This document shows, in pieces, positions 1 through 8,933 of a stretch of DNA of 64,000 bases. A program made the translations under genes and the position numbers. Source of the stretch: Planctomycetota bacterium (GTDB taxonomy: Bacteria; Planctomycetota; UBA1135; GCA-002686595); contig JABACD010000018.1 in NCBI GenBank assembly GCA_014237855.1, positions 45,726-109,725 of the forward strand, in the 5' to 3' direction. Positions within the stretch are counted from its first letter, which is position 1; the number at the start of each line of letters is the position of its first letter. A model generated the notes under the pieces. It worked only from the letters and a program-made list of their open reading frames with translations. It was not told the DNA's origin and searched no databases.

Positions 1-2215
1 TCAGGATCTCGTCGGGCAGCCACTCCGAGTGGGCCAGGATGATGGCAAACTCCTCGTAGGCATCGGTGACGACGCTTGCCCCCACTGGAGCCCAGGAGAG
101 TCCCTCGATGTCCATGTTGATGTTCGTCTCATCCGTCAGGGAGAAGCCGACGTCCACATATCGCCAGACCGCCTGCAACTTCGAGCCGAGCTTCGAGAGT
201 GGCGTCTGGATGCCCCCCACGAACTGCGTCATGACGCTGGGAAGCGGCTGGTTACGATCTGCAGCCACATCGAAGCGGCTCACAGGTCGAGGGAGAATTC
301 GCTCGTTGACCGGGTCATAGAGCAACTGACCGTTGCGCAGCTCGAACTGGCCGTCGTTTCCGAATTCGTCGGCCGTATCGAAGCGCATGGCGAAGCCAGC
401 GTTGACACTCGACTCATCAATCGAGCGCAAGGCAAAGTTGGACTGCGGTAGTGCTTCAACGAGCGGGTTTCCAGCAAGGTCCGTGGGACCGGAGACACCC
501 GAGGAAAGGTTGACGAAGTAATTCTCTTCGAAGCCCATCTGGTGCGCGAAAGGCACCCCAGGATGCTCAAACGAGAAGGCGCGCAAGTCCGCAGCGGGAA
601 CCACCTGGCCCACCACGTAATCGTAAGGCGTTGGTTCGCCGGCGATGCGGGTCACCGTGAAGGTGTCGAAGGGCCGCAGCGTGGCCGGGTCCATCGGCTC
701 ACTGAAACGCAGCACCACCTTGGCCGCCGGATCGACTCCGATGTTCGGGGGAGTCGCCGGAATCGGCGAGTAGCTGATGAAGCAGGGAGGGTTGTCCACG
801 CCCAGGACGAAGGGCGTCTGCAGGCGCGCTCCGCCAGCAAGCATCACCCCACCTTGTGGTGCGATCACATCAACGACCATGTCGGTGATCACCGGACCAT
901 TCTGGCTACCGACATCCACCACCTGAGCACGAACAGCATTCTGCGCAATCACATCGCCGAGCTTGGGGGCCGCTGCACAGTCAGTCACCGAGAATCCCAG
1001 CTGAGGAATTCGATATCGATCGGGGACCATCGGATCGTCAACCACGGGCGTGGAGCTGACGAGCACCTCGAGATCACCAAGAATCGACGGCGGGTCCTCA
1101 TCGAGGAGGAAACCGTTGTTCGCATCCCCGGTCAGCGAACCACCTGTACGCAGGGCACGCACGACATCAGGGGTTCCCTGGTCGTCGCTCGTCGAACCAT
1201 TGCTCGAAAGCGAGAGGGGCTTCAGCGAAGCATTACGCAGGAACTGAATCTGTCCCACCGAGGGATTGTCCAGAGTCGGCATGCGCAGGGCCATGTTGGC
1301 CGAGTCCAGGACGATGCTGGGCGGAAGGCCCACGGCATTGATCGGCAGCGGCGGGTTCGAGATCTGGGCGTCGATGGTAGAAACCGTCGAGCTGATGATG
1401 ACTCGCGTCGGGTAGTACTCGCTCACGCCGTCACCGTCACGGTCGGCAAGGTTGCCGTGGTTCGGATCGGCAATAATGCGAGTTTCAAACGGTGCCTGCG
1501 GGGGGTATCCAGTGCTGATCTTCACCAGGTCCTTGTTCAGCTGACCGGTAAGCTCATTGACCACGTCTCCGCCTGACTGGTCGCGCCAGGCGCTGTTCGC
1601 AAAGTGGGGCTCAAGCAGGTCATCGAAACGAATGACGATGGCAGAGTTCCTGGGCACCATGGAGAAGGGTCCAGTCTCGTCAGCCTCGAGGCCCTTGTCG
1701 AAGACAGGGGTCAGGTTTGCCTCGAGATGCATCAAGGCATCGGAGAAGGCCGTTGATCCCAGAGCCGCCGGAATGGTCACCACTGTTGCGTCCGTCACCG
1801 CATTGCGTGACAGGCCGTAGAGAAGGGTCGTTCCATCACTGGCAACGAACGGCGTCTGATCTCGGATCGAATCGGCGATCACGAAGTCTCGCAGCCGGAT
1901 GATCCCACTCGAATCAGCGACGCTGGCGAGCCGCCCCCAGGAAACTCCACGGATCCTCAGGATACTTGCATATCCGCCGAAGCTGGCCTCGCCGATGAAG
2001 ACATCAGAGCCAATACTGAGGTCCGGTTGTGCAACGAGAGCGCCTGCATTCTCAGAGACGATAGGAGCCGGGCTCCCGCCTCCGCAGCCGGAAAACAAGC
2101 TCGCAGCGAGGATCGCGCAACCAGCGATGGGGAAAGCCCCTGCTCTACTGGCGAACCTGGGGCTTTGACCGGAGGGGGCCGTCGAGGAGATTGTCGGGCG
2201 TGAGTGCCTGTTCAT
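1..2215 (-). CDS. Large secreted lipoprotein with Ig-like (SbsA/Big_5-type) domains, 3' part beyond window
   Basis: An uninterrupted minus-strand frame runs from an ATG at 2215 to the window edge (738 codons), so the C-terminus is missing. The N-terminus has about 30 mostly polar residues, a hydrophobic stretch (about 30-42) and a lipobox-like FSGC at 41-44, followed by GGGS; this suggests an outer-membrane or surface lipoprotein. Two stretches resemble SbsA-type bacterial Ig-like repeats: one near residues 175-205 (VIRFDDLLEP) and a clearer one near 480-505 (VVLRFSEPMDPATL). An in-frame ATG at 2230 would add five residues; GGAAAG ahead of 2215 favours the shorter form. It begins about 700 bp after pyrB and probably has its own promoter. 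The ligand and function are unknown. Confidence 0.8.
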   Translation of the reverse strand, partial: MNRHSRPTISSTAPSGQSPRFASRAGAFPIAGCAILAASLFSGCGGGSPAPIVSENAGALVAQPDLSIGSDVFIGEASFGGYASILRIRGVSWGRLASVADSSGIIRLRDFVIADSIRDQTPFVASDGTTLLYGLSRNAVTDATVVTIPAALGSTAFSDALMHLEANLTPVFDKGLEADETGPFSMVPRNSAIVIRFDDLLEPHFANSAWRDQSGGDVVNELTGQLNKDLVKISTGYPPQAPFETRIIADPNHGNLADRDGDGVSEYYPTRVIISSTVSTIDAQISNPPLPINAVGLPPSIVLDSANMALRMPTLDNPSVGQIQFLRNASLKPLSLSSNGSTSDDQGTPDVVRALRTGGSLTGDANNGFLLDEDPPSILGDLEVLVSSTPVVDDPMVPDRYRIPQLGFSVTDCAAAPKLGDVIAQNAVRAQVVDVGSQNGPVITDMVVDVIAPQGGVMLAGGARLQTPFVLGVDNPPCFISYSPIPATPPNIGVDPAAKVVLRFSEPMDPATLRPFDTFTVTRIAGEPTPYDYVVGQVVPAADLRAFSFEHPGVPFAHQMGFEENYFVNLSSGVSGPTDLAGNPLVEALPQSNFALRSIDESSVNAGFAMRFDTADEFGNDGQFELRNGQLLYDPVNERILPRPVSRFDVAADRNQPLPSVMTQFVGGIQTPLSKLGSKLQAVWRYVDVGFSLTDETNINMDIEGLSWAPVGASVVTDAYEEFAIILAHSEWLPDEIL

Positions 2216-2230
2216 GACTTTCCAGTACAT

Positions 2231-2923
2231 GGAGGATTGAATCGGAGAATGCTGCGTTGAGAACTGTCTGTGCCTTCTTCTTCCCTGGGGCTGTCCCGCG
2301 CGGGGACAATCACCTGGGGAATGGTGAACTCCAACAATCGTTGAGAGGCTCACACCCAACGCAGGCCCCACGAATCCTGAACAGTGCGATGCCCTGACAC
2401 CGATTGGTGTCGGGCAAGGGACCTGCAAAGGATCTCGCGGATGGGTCTGCGCTCGAGTGGGCGACTCCTGGGGATTTCGGGTGGAACCATTCTCGCCGCC
2501 TGACTTCCTGGGTCAAGTCCGAGGTGCATGGGACTCCGTTCTTCCCCTGATCTTTCGCGCGAGCCAGGCCTTCGGAGGCTGGACCGGGATCGCACGATTC
2601 CCCCCCGTGATACGGGGGTCAGGAGCGTGATTCGGGCTGAGGTCAGTTGAAAAAGAGAGCCCGAGAGCCAGGAGGCTAAGCAGGCCTGGAGAGCCGAAGG
2701 CAAGCCTTCCAGTTCCTGGAGTACATCAAACTTCGTGCCGAGGTCCCCAGGATCCGGATAGGGAGCCCTAAAGGCTATCCTGGAAAGGATATACTCGCGG
2801 CCTGGGCCTTGGTTTCCCCCCTGGTTGGAGTTCCTGGGGTGCATGAGAGAGCACTTCCTTGGCTATCTAGTGCGCAAACGCACTCTCGGCAGGAGCCCCA
2901 GGAGGGCCTGAGCGGGTCCCGGA
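2231..2923. other. Non-coding stretch between lipoprotein gene and pyrB
   Basis: About 690 bp without a convincing gene. It contains small perfect inverted repeats: TGTCCC/GGGACA at 2292-2308, CCCCCGT/ACGGGGG at 2602-2618 and AGTGCG/CGCACT at 2869-2884. The longest minus-strand frame (2350-2844) has the Arg/Ser/Pro/Gly-rich composition typical of GC-rich non-coding DNA. I could not identify a clear promoter for the lipoprotein gene. Confidence 0.5.
2869..2884 (-). terminator. Possible hairpin downstream of pyrB
   Basis: A perfect 6-bp stem, AGTGCG/CGCACT, with a four-base loop lies about 40 bases after the pyrB stop. No T-run follows it on the minus strand, so it may only be an mRNA end-stabilising structure. 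Confidence 0.25.
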
Positions 2924-4276
2924 TCAGCCTGGATGGGGCGTGGACGCCCCCCTGGCAGCCTTGAAACCGGCTGCCTGAGCGTGCACGCCATCCCTGAAGA
3001 AGACCATGTGCTCGGGGTGAACCTTGCGCAGATCTCGAGAATCAGGGGCATGGAAGTGCTCCGTTGTCGAGCAGCCGACCACCCCGAATTCGATCTCCTG
3101 GGAGCAGTAGGGGCAGGAGACCCTCAGGGGCACCCTCGAGACGAGCCGGAAGCGAACGCCCACGTGCCTGTCCTCCGTGTGGCAAATGCAGCTCTGGTTC
3201 CCACAAACCAATCCCGATTTCTGGGCCGGCCAGGATGGCTCCGGGCCCGGAGTCGAGCTGCCAAGAACGTCTGTCCTGCCCAGCAGAGCCGCGAGGATCG
3301 CCATTCGTATCGGGACCCCGCGGGCGGCCTGCTTGAAGTAGATCGAACGTGGATCCGTATCGATCTCGGAGCTGATCTCGTCTCGCCGAGGCAGGGGGTG
3401 CATGACGACCGCGTCCCGCAGGGACTCCGCCGCCAGCTGACGCTTGCCCAGCTGGAGGTACTTGGTCTCATCGAGCTCCGAGTCCGCCCCGAAGCGTTCG
3501 GTCTGCGGCCTCGTCATGTAGACCGCATCCACATTGCCCACGCTCAGTCCCTGAGGATCAGTGAACAGGCTCAGCTGGTGGGGTTTCTGAGGAGTCAGGT
3601 AGACCACGTCACTCGAGGCCGCCAGGTGGCCAAGGCGGGAGGCATCCGCCTTCATCGGCTCGACCCCGTACTCCTCGCGCAACCTCTGGACCACGTACTT
3701 CGGCAGGTCGAAACCCGGCTGTGGAATGCAGACGATGTTTGCACGAAAGCGCGCCAATGCATACGCGAAGGAGTGAACAGTTCGGCTGTAGCGCAGGTCT
3801 CCAGCGAAGACCACGTCCAGGCCCTCGATACGCCCTCGCTCGATCCAGAGGCTGTACAGGTCGCACAGGGTCTGGGTCGGATGTTCATGGCTGCCGTCCC
3901 CTGCATTGATGACCGGAACTGAAGAGCACTCAGCAGCAAGTCGTGCGGCGCCCTCACTCTGATGTCTGAGGATGAGAGCATCCGCGTACCCACAGACAAC
4001 TCGCACCGTGTCCGCCAGAGATTCTCCCTTCGAGGCACTGGAGACGTTCATGTCCGCAGCCGTGATCACTCCGCCACCCAGGCGTAGCATGGCTGACTCG
4101 AATGACAGTCGCGTACGAGTCGACGGCTCATAGAACAGTGTCGCGGCTATCCGACCACGGCACACATCCGGCCAACCGCTCAGATCCTGCTCATAGGCGC
4201 GTGCGCTCTCGAAAAGCGCTTCCATCTCCTGGAGGGAGAGGTCGTCGGTGGAGATGAGGTGACGCGGTGCCTGCAT
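2924..4276 (-). CDS. pyrB: Aspartate carbamoyltransferase with C-terminal PyrI-type zinc domain
   Basis: Catalyses carbamoyl phosphate + L-aspartate to N-carbamoyl-aspartate in pyrimidine synthesis. The catalytic domain (about 1-345) is complete: carbamoyl-phosphate loop PSTRTR at 51-56, 80s loop SASKGE at 80-85, HPTQT at 132-136 and HPLPRRDE at 293-300. A C-terminal extension of about 105 residues contains Cys358-x4-Cys363-x24-Cys388-x2-Cys391. This closely matches the zinc site of the separate regulatory chain PyrI (Cx4Cx23Cx2C), including the CxxH that follows the first pair. The nucleotide-binding half of PyrI is absent, and the last 60 residues match nothing I recognise. It starts 70 bp after the mnmE-like gene, so it is probably the last gene of a coaX-mnmE-pyrB unit. 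Confidence 0.93.
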   Translation of the reverse strand: MQAPRHLISTDDLSLQEMEALFESARAYEQDLSGWPDVCRGRIAATLFYEPSTRTRLSFESAMLRLGGGVITAADMNVSSASKGESLADTVRVVCGYADALILRHQSEGAARLAAECSSVPVINAGDGSHEHPTQTLCDLYSLWIERGRIEGLDVVFAGDLRYSRTVHSFAYALARFRANIVCIPQPGFDLPKYVVQRLREEYGVEPMKADASRLGHLAASSDVVYLTPQKPHQLSLFTDPQGLSVGNVDAVYMTRPQTERFGADSELDETKYLQLGKRQLAAESLRDAVVMHPLPRRDEISSEIDTDPRSIYFKQAARGVPIRMAILAALLGRTDVLGSSTPGPEPSWPAQKSGLVCGNQSCICHTEDRHVGVRFRLVSRVPLRVSCPYCSQEIEFGVVGCSTTEHFHAPDSRDLRKVHPEHMVFFRDGVHAQAAGFKAARGASTPHPG

Positions 4277-4346
4277 TACCGAGGCCTACACCCAGGGTGT
4301 TGGAGTGGCCTCAGGTTCGAAGCTTATTCGATACCGAGCTCCAAAA

Positions 4347-5435
4347 TCAACGGCCTGGCTGTTCCCCATCGAGACAGACCTGGATTCGAGCCTTCAGCGC
4401 GGCACCAATCAGATCCTGCCAGCCCTCGACCTCCAGCTGGAGGCCTGGCTCGAACAGGATCGGGCGACCCGGACTCCATGGATCCTTGGGGAGCTCGAAC
4501 TCCTCTCGCAGCAGAGCCTCGACCCTGTGAACAGCGCCCATCGGGTCGACCGCCGAGCTGATCCCGCCGGCCCCGTCAGCCGCCAGATCACCAAGGCTGG
4601 AGAGCTCGACCTGACAGACTCCCTCGGGGGGAGCCGGTGCTTGCGCGGCTCCCGGAGGACGCAGCCAGATGATCAGGTCGGCCTCGCGGCCCGCTCGAAG
4701 GCTCGTGGCTTGACCCGCCCGCTCAACAGCATGACGCTCCTCACCGACCGCCAGCTCCCGGAACCCAGCCCCATCACGCAGCAGGATCGGCCATCCCCCG
4801 AGAACTGCGGGCTCCTCGATGAGATCCCTGGTCGTCCCCGCCTCGGCGCTCGTGATGACCCGCTCACCCCCGACCAGGAGGTTGAACAGGGTCGACTTGC
4901 CGGCATTGACCGGACCCGCCAGGAGAACACGGGTCGGCTCGAACAGTCGGCTCGCGCCCCGTGAATCCGCCAGCAGCTGGGCTCTGCGATGAGCCACCTG
5001 GCTGAGATCGAGCTCGCACCAGCTCTGGAGTTCACGGCGCAGCGCTCCCTCTGCCTGATCGAGCAGCACCCGCGCAGCGAGCTCGCAGGGGGCATCGCAG
5101 AGCGCTTGCGCCGCACGCTCCTCGATCGAGACGGCCGGGTTCTGCGGTGAGCCCGCGGGCAATCGTGACAGGAACTCGTCGATCAGCGGAGGGCTCCCGT
5201 GCAGGTGCAGTTCCACCTCATCTTCAGCAAGCACACACACGAGGGCCTCGTCGACCTCTTCTCCCCCCAAGGTCAGTCGGGCCATCCGCAGCTCCCCCAC
5301 GCTGGGCAGACTGACTCCCCAGGACTCGATCAAGGGAAGGACTCCGGCTCCCTGGAGTCGCAGGACACTGACGCCACCAGCCCCCCTTGGCGTCCACTCG
5401 CGCAGTCGAATCACGCCCGACTCGATCAGGCTCAC
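4347..5435 (-). CDS. Short degenerate MnmE/TrmE-like GTPase
   Basis: 362 residues against about 450 for MnmE. The N-terminal domain resembles the folate-binding TrmE_N domain (RGAGGVSVLRLQG at 18-30; EDEVELHLHG at 71-80). A helical part precedes a G domain with P-loop GPVNAGKS (174-181), G2 AGTTRD (199-204) and G3 DGAG (221-224). No NKxD (G4) is visible where it belongs, and the C-terminal CxGK motif essential for tRNA wobble-uridine modification is missing. It begins with GTG in a GTGA overlap with the coaX stop, so the two are translationally coupled. It may be a reduced MnmE still working with MnmG, or a paralogue with lost or changed nucleotide specificity. Family assignment is fairly sure; function is not. 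Confidence 0.75.
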   Translation of the reverse strand: MSLIESGVIRLREWTPRGAGGVSVLRLQGAGVLPLIESWGVSLPSVGELRMARLTLGGEEVDEALVCVLAEDEVELHLHGSPPLIDEFLSRLPAGSPQNPAVSIEERAAQALCDAPCELAARVLLDQAEGALRRELQSWCELDLSQVAHRRAQLLADSRGASRLFEPTRVLLAGPVNAGKSTLFNLLVGGERVITSAEAGTTRDLIEEPAVLGGWPILLRDGAGFRELAVGEERHAVERAGQATSLRAGREADLIIWLRPPGAAQAPAPPEGVCQVELSSLGDLAADGAGGISSAVDPMGAVHRVEALLREEFELPKDPWSPGRPILFEPGLQLEVEGWQDLIGAALKARIQVCLDGEQPGR

Positions 5436-6190
5436 GGACCGACCTCGAGGCCAAGAGCGCGGGCAAGTCCGATGTGAACGAGACGTGGCTCGTGATGTAC
5501 CTTCCGCTCGCCGAACAGCCCCGGCTCACTCAGGAGCGGGGCTGCGCCCCCGGTCAGCCAGACAGGAGCGGAAGAGAGCTCGGCCTCCCTCGCAACCCTC
5601 AACGCCAGCTCCCGCACCGTACCCACGAAACCGTGGCTGACCCCCGCGGCCAGCGCACCGGGTGTGTCCTTGCCCAGAGCCGGCACTCCACCTGTGGTCT
5701 GCACCTCGAACAGGTTGGCCGCCCCGCTCCCGAGCGCACGCGCCAGCAGCTCGGGCCCCGGGGCAATCGCCCCCCCGAGAAAGACCCCGTGCCCGGCGTC
5801 TTCCCCCAGGGCGTCCACCGTCAGGGCCGTACCAGCGTCGATCACCAGGGCCGCGCGCGGCTCCAGGCCCCACGCTCCGAGGGCTGCAAGGAGGCGATCC
5901 CGGCCGATCGTGTGGGGCTCCCGACACTGCAGACGCAGGTCGCACTCCGGGTTGGTGATGGCCTCCTTTCCCGCGCGAGCACAGTGCTCCTGCACCCTTG
6001 CCAGCCGCTCGGGAGTCGTGACGCTTGCGATCAAGACCGGACCCTGCACCGCCGTGGAGGCCAGAGCCTCATCCAGACGAGACTCCCAGGGCCCACCCCA
6101 GTCCACACGGTCAATCTGCGCCGCTCCCCCCCAGCGCACGATCTTCAGCGCGCTGTTGCCCAGGTCGATGGTGAGCGGAAGGGATTCCAT
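5432..6190 (-). CDS. coaX: Type III pantothenate kinase
   Basis: Phosphorylates pantothenate in the first step of coenzyme A synthesis. The ASKHA-fold motifs of CoaX are present: IDLGNSALK near the N-terminus (phosphate loop), IGRDRLLAALGA, IDAGTALTVD and GGAIAPGPELL. The ATG at 6190 is preferred over a frame-consistent start at 6220, because a perfect hairpin (6198-6218) lies between them and the conserved DxGN begins eight residues after the chosen Met. About 252 residues, normal for the family. Its stop overlaps the GTG start of the MnmE-like gene. Confidence 0.9.
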   Translation of the reverse strand: MESLPLTIDLGNSALKIVRWGGAAQIDRVDWGGPWESRLDEALASTAVQGPVLIASVTTPERLARVQEHCARAGKEAITNPECDLRLQCREPHTIGRDRLLAALGAWGLEPRAALVIDAGTALTVDALGEDAGHGVFLGGAIAPGPELLARALGSGAANLFEVQTTGGVPALGKDTPGALAAGVSHGFVGTVRELALRVAREAELSSAPVWLTGGAAPLLSEPGLFGERKVHHEPRLVHIGLARALGLEVGP

Positions 6191-6197
6191 TGTGCAA

Positions 6198-6218
6198 GCA
6201 GCCCCTCGAGGGGGCTGC
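6198..6218 (-). terminator. Hairpin between PDZ gene and coaX
   Basis: A perfect 8-bp stem, GCAGCCCC/GGGGCTGC, with a five-base loop lies 25 bases after the stop of the PDZ-protein gene and just before the coaX start. There is only a weak T-rich tail (TTGCA), so termination may be partial. Confidence 0.45.
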
Positions 6219-6242
6219 ATGGAGGACGAAGCTGATCGCGGA

Positions 6243-7304
6243 CTAGTCGTCAGAGGGAGGGCTATCGAAGGTCATCGTGCGCTCCTTGCCCTTGTTCTCG
6301 ACGACCACGATCCACTTGTTGAACTTGTCCTTGTTGTTCTTCACGTAGGTCACGGCCTCGGAGGCGCTGGTCACCGGATGACCATTGATCGACTTGATGA
6401 TGTCGCCAGTCTGGCCCCCGTGTGCGGCAATTCGGCCCCCGGTCTTGACCTCCTTGAGCTCGATGCCGTCGTACTTGCCGGTCTGGCGATTGAAATGGCG
6501 AGCGTGTCGCAACTCGCGGGCAATGATGCCACCAAAGTCATCGCTGAAGTCACGAGTGTCTTCCATCCCGATGATGAAGTGGTCCTTATCGATCAGCGTG
6601 GTTCGCTCGGGGCGCCAGGTCGCGATGTTCACTCGGGGAACATCCGATAACGACTTGTTCTGTTCCGGGTTTTCTCCGCTGACGACGTAGATCTCGGTCA
6701 TCGGGTCGAACTCACGGTTCTCAACCGTTTCGTTCTCGCGAGCCTCGTCGTCGAAGCTGAAGACGATGCCCGCAGTGTTGATAGCGGCGACAGTCGCGTA
6801 GTCCAGGGGCTTGGCCAGCTTGTCCCCCACACGAATCTCGACCGGGAACCCATCGAATCGTGCCTCCACCCCGGACTCGGTCTTGTAGTGGATGCTGGCG
6901 ATACCCCGGTCCGGACTGTCCATGTCCTGGAAGATCGCGAGGATCTGAATCAGCGGGCCGATCGGCTTGAAGGTCGGCTCGACGGGCTTTTCCTCCACGA
7001 CGGGCTTCTCCTCCACAACCACCTTGGGCGGTTGCCCGGACCAGTCGAGCAGGTTCGGCAGCATGCTGTTGCGGGGGTCGTAGTAATAGGCCCGCTCGAT
7101 GGCATCCTTGCTGACGAGGGACGCAATCGGCCCTTCGGGGATCTCGGCGCTGTCCAGGATCTCCTGGGCCCGCTCCACGGGGATACGGCGCTCGGTTCGC
7201 CACTGCTCTGTCCGCTGATTGAACTCGTAGACGTAGTAGCCCACTCCAACGGTCACACCGGCGGAAACCAGCCAGGTGAAAAGCTTGATCTGATTGATGT
7301 TCAT
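6243..7304 (-). CDS. GspC-like inner-membrane protein with C-terminal PDZ domain
   Basis: 353 residues. One N-terminal transmembrane helix (about 8-26) is followed by a periplasmic part. A Pro/Glu/Val-rich linker (VVEEKPVVEEKPVEP) lies near residues 95-110. A middle domain around IASIHYKTE...VEIRVGDKL resembles the homology region of GspC or PilP proteins. The C-terminus is a PDZ-type module with GQTGDIIKSINGHPVTS. This order (TM, homology region, PDZ) is that of type II secretion protein C, which couples the inner-membrane platform to the secretin. The gene directly follows a PilT-type ATPase, and a secretin with PilMNO is encoded about 10 kb upstream, which supports a role in the same envelope machine. 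Overall sequence conservation is weak, so the exact name stays open. Confidence 0.6.
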   Translation of the reverse strand: MNINQIKLFTWLVSAGVTVGVGYYVYEFNQRTEQWRTERRIPVERAQEILDSAEIPEGPIASLVSKDAIERAYYYDPRNSMLPNLLDWSGQPPKVVVEEKPVVEEKPVEPTFKPIGPLIQILAIFQDMDSPDRGIASIHYKTESGVEARFDGFPVEIRVGDKLAKPLDYATVAAINTAGIVFSFDDEARENETVENREFDPMTEIYVVSGENPEQNKSLSDVPRVNIATWRPERTTLIDKDHFIIGMEDTRDFSDDFGGIIARELRHARHFNRQTGKYDGIELKEVKTGGRIAAHGGQTGDIIKSINGHPVTSASEAVTYVKNNKDKFNKWIVVVENKGKERTMTFDSPPSDD

Positions 7305-7417
7305 GTCTGTCGAGTAAGCATGCTAGCCCCCCATCAGAGGGTGCTGCAAGCCTACAGGCCAGGACGATCGAGCCGCCCCCTTCTTCCCACAAAGCCTGGA
7401 GAGTCTCCGGTGGCTTC

Positions 7418-8800
7418 TCAGCCCCTTCCGGCCATCCGCAAGCCACTCAGGCCGTCATCGTGGGGCGAAATCCGCTGGCGTGTTGCCTGAGTCTGCTCCT
7501 CTCGGCCAGGTCTGCCGTGGCTGGCAGTGATTCCTCGGAGCGCCAGCACGAGCTCGTCCGGCCGATCGCTCGCAGCCAGGGCCTCCTGGAGATCGACCTG
7601 GTGATTCACCACCAATTCCCGCAGGCACTGGTTGAAGGAGATCAGACCATCCTCTGTGCCCTGTTCAATGACCCTGGCCAGCTCTGCGGCCTTGCCCTCG
7701 TTCAAGAGCTCGCGCACATGGGGAGTGGTCGAGAGCAACTCGTAGGCGGGCACCATTCCGTTCCCGCTGGTGCAGGGCAGAAGACGCTGACTGAGGACCC
7801 CAGCCAGGTTGTCCGCGAGCCGCGAGCGTACCTGCGAATGCTGCCCGCTCGGGAAGAAGCTCAGTATTCGGTCAACCGTCTGAGCGGCGTTGACCGTGTG
7901 GAGCGTGCTCATGACCAGGTGGCCGGTCTCGGTAGCGTCCAGGGCAGAGGTCACTGTCTCCGCATCGCGCATCTCGCCGATCAAGATCACGTCCGGACTC
8001 TGGCGCAGGGCATGCCGAAGGCCGTCCTCGAAGTCCATGCAATCCGTACCAACCTCACGCTGACTGATGACGCACTGCTGCTCACGGAAGATCAGCTCGA
8101 CAGGATCTTCGAGCGTGATCACGTGGCGCTCCACAGTCGAGTTCATGTACTGGATCATGCCTGCCAACGTGGTGGACTTCCCCGATCCAGCAATCCCCGT
8201 CACCAGCATCAGACCGCGCTTGCGCATCGAGAGCGTCTTCAGCTCTTCCATGGGGAGACCGAGCTTCTCAATGTCCGGAGCCTCCTCGCTGATGCGCCTG
8301 ATGACCACAGCGGGCTCGCCCATTTGCTTGTAGGCATTGAGGCGGAAACGCCCCAGACCGTCCAGGTGCAGGGCCGCGTCAGCCGATCCCGTCTCCCGCC
8401 ATTGGTTCATCCGGTGCTCGCCCATGACCCCCTCGAGGACCTCGAGCAGCGGACCAGGGCCCGGCACGCGACCTGGGAGAAAGTGAATCTTGCCCGCAAC
8501 CCTACGCGAGGGTCGTGCTCCAGCACGGAGGATGAGGTCGCTGGCCCTCGACTCCACCATGCCGGCCAGCCAGGCTTCGAGCTGATGCCTCGGGGTGGCC
8601 GGCTGAGGCTCGGCGGCCTCTTCCAGCGAGCCATCCTCGAGTGCAGGGGCTGTGCTCAGCTCCTGGGAGTCCTCGCAGCCCTCCAGGTCTGTATCCTCAG
8701 CAACGCTCTCAGGCGAACTGCTCTGATCACGCTCACTCGCCAAGCGGGCCAGCCGCTTGGCGTTCACAGGTTGATCGAAGTCGGGGAGGGATTCGCCCAT
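7418..8800 (-). CDS. pilT: PilT/PilU-family type IV pilus retraction ATPase
   Basis: Hexameric cytoplasmic ATPase that powers pilus retraction or twitching. 460 residues. An unusual acidic, Ser/Glu-rich N-terminal extension of about 70 residues precedes the N-domain (ASDLILRAGARPSRRVAGK). Then come Walker A GIAGSGKST, the Asp box VITLEDPVEL, Walker B DVILIGEMRD and the His box GHLVMSTLHT. The C-terminal part (HVRELLNEGKAAEL) is nearer the degenerate PilU version than the AIRNLIRE motif of PilT. The ATG at 8800 is the only early start. It lies between obgE and the GspC-like gene, away from pilMNO. Confidence 0.9.
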   Translation of the reverse strand: MGESLPDFDQPVNAKRLARLASERDQSSSPESVAEDTDLEGCEDSQELSTAPALEDGSLEEAAEPQPATPRHQLEAWLAGMVESRASDLILRAGARPSRRVAGKIHFLPGRVPGPGPLLEVLEGVMGEHRMNQWRETGSADAALHLDGLGRFRLNAYKQMGEPAVVIRRISEEAPDIEKLGLPMEELKTLSMRKRGLMLVTGIAGSGKSTTLAGMIQYMNSTVERHVITLEDPVELIFREQQCVISQREVGTDCMDFEDGLRHALRQSPDVILIGEMRDAETVTSALDATETGHLVMSTLHTVNAAQTVDRILSFFPSGQHSQVRSRLADNLAGVLSQRLLPCTSGNGMVPAYELLSTTPHVRELLNEGKAAELARVIEQGTEDGLISFNQCLRELVVNHQVDLQEALAASDRPDELVLALRGITASHGRPGREEQTQATRQRISPHDDGLSGLRMAGRG

Positions 8801-8933
8801 ATTGGTCTGGAATGGCGAGCGGAAATCGCTTGGTTCAGCACCGCGGTCGGTTTCCCCGTGGAGGAAGCCTCAACCCCCATCGACCCCTCATCCCTGCCAG
8901 CTTGAGCCGCAGGTCGACTCCAACCAAATCGGC

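Noticed and set aside
2350-2844. Minus-strand frame of 164 codons downstream of pyrB
   Set aside because: Arg/Ser/Pro/Gly-rich composition, no motif and no ribosome binding site; looks like non-coding GC-rich DNA.
2933-3922. Plus-strand frame of 329 codons
   Set aside because: Antisense to pyrB, which has all catalytic motifs and the zinc Cys.
7460-8905. Plus-strand open frame of 481 codons
   Set aside because: Shadow of the pilT gene on the other strand, without any family motif.
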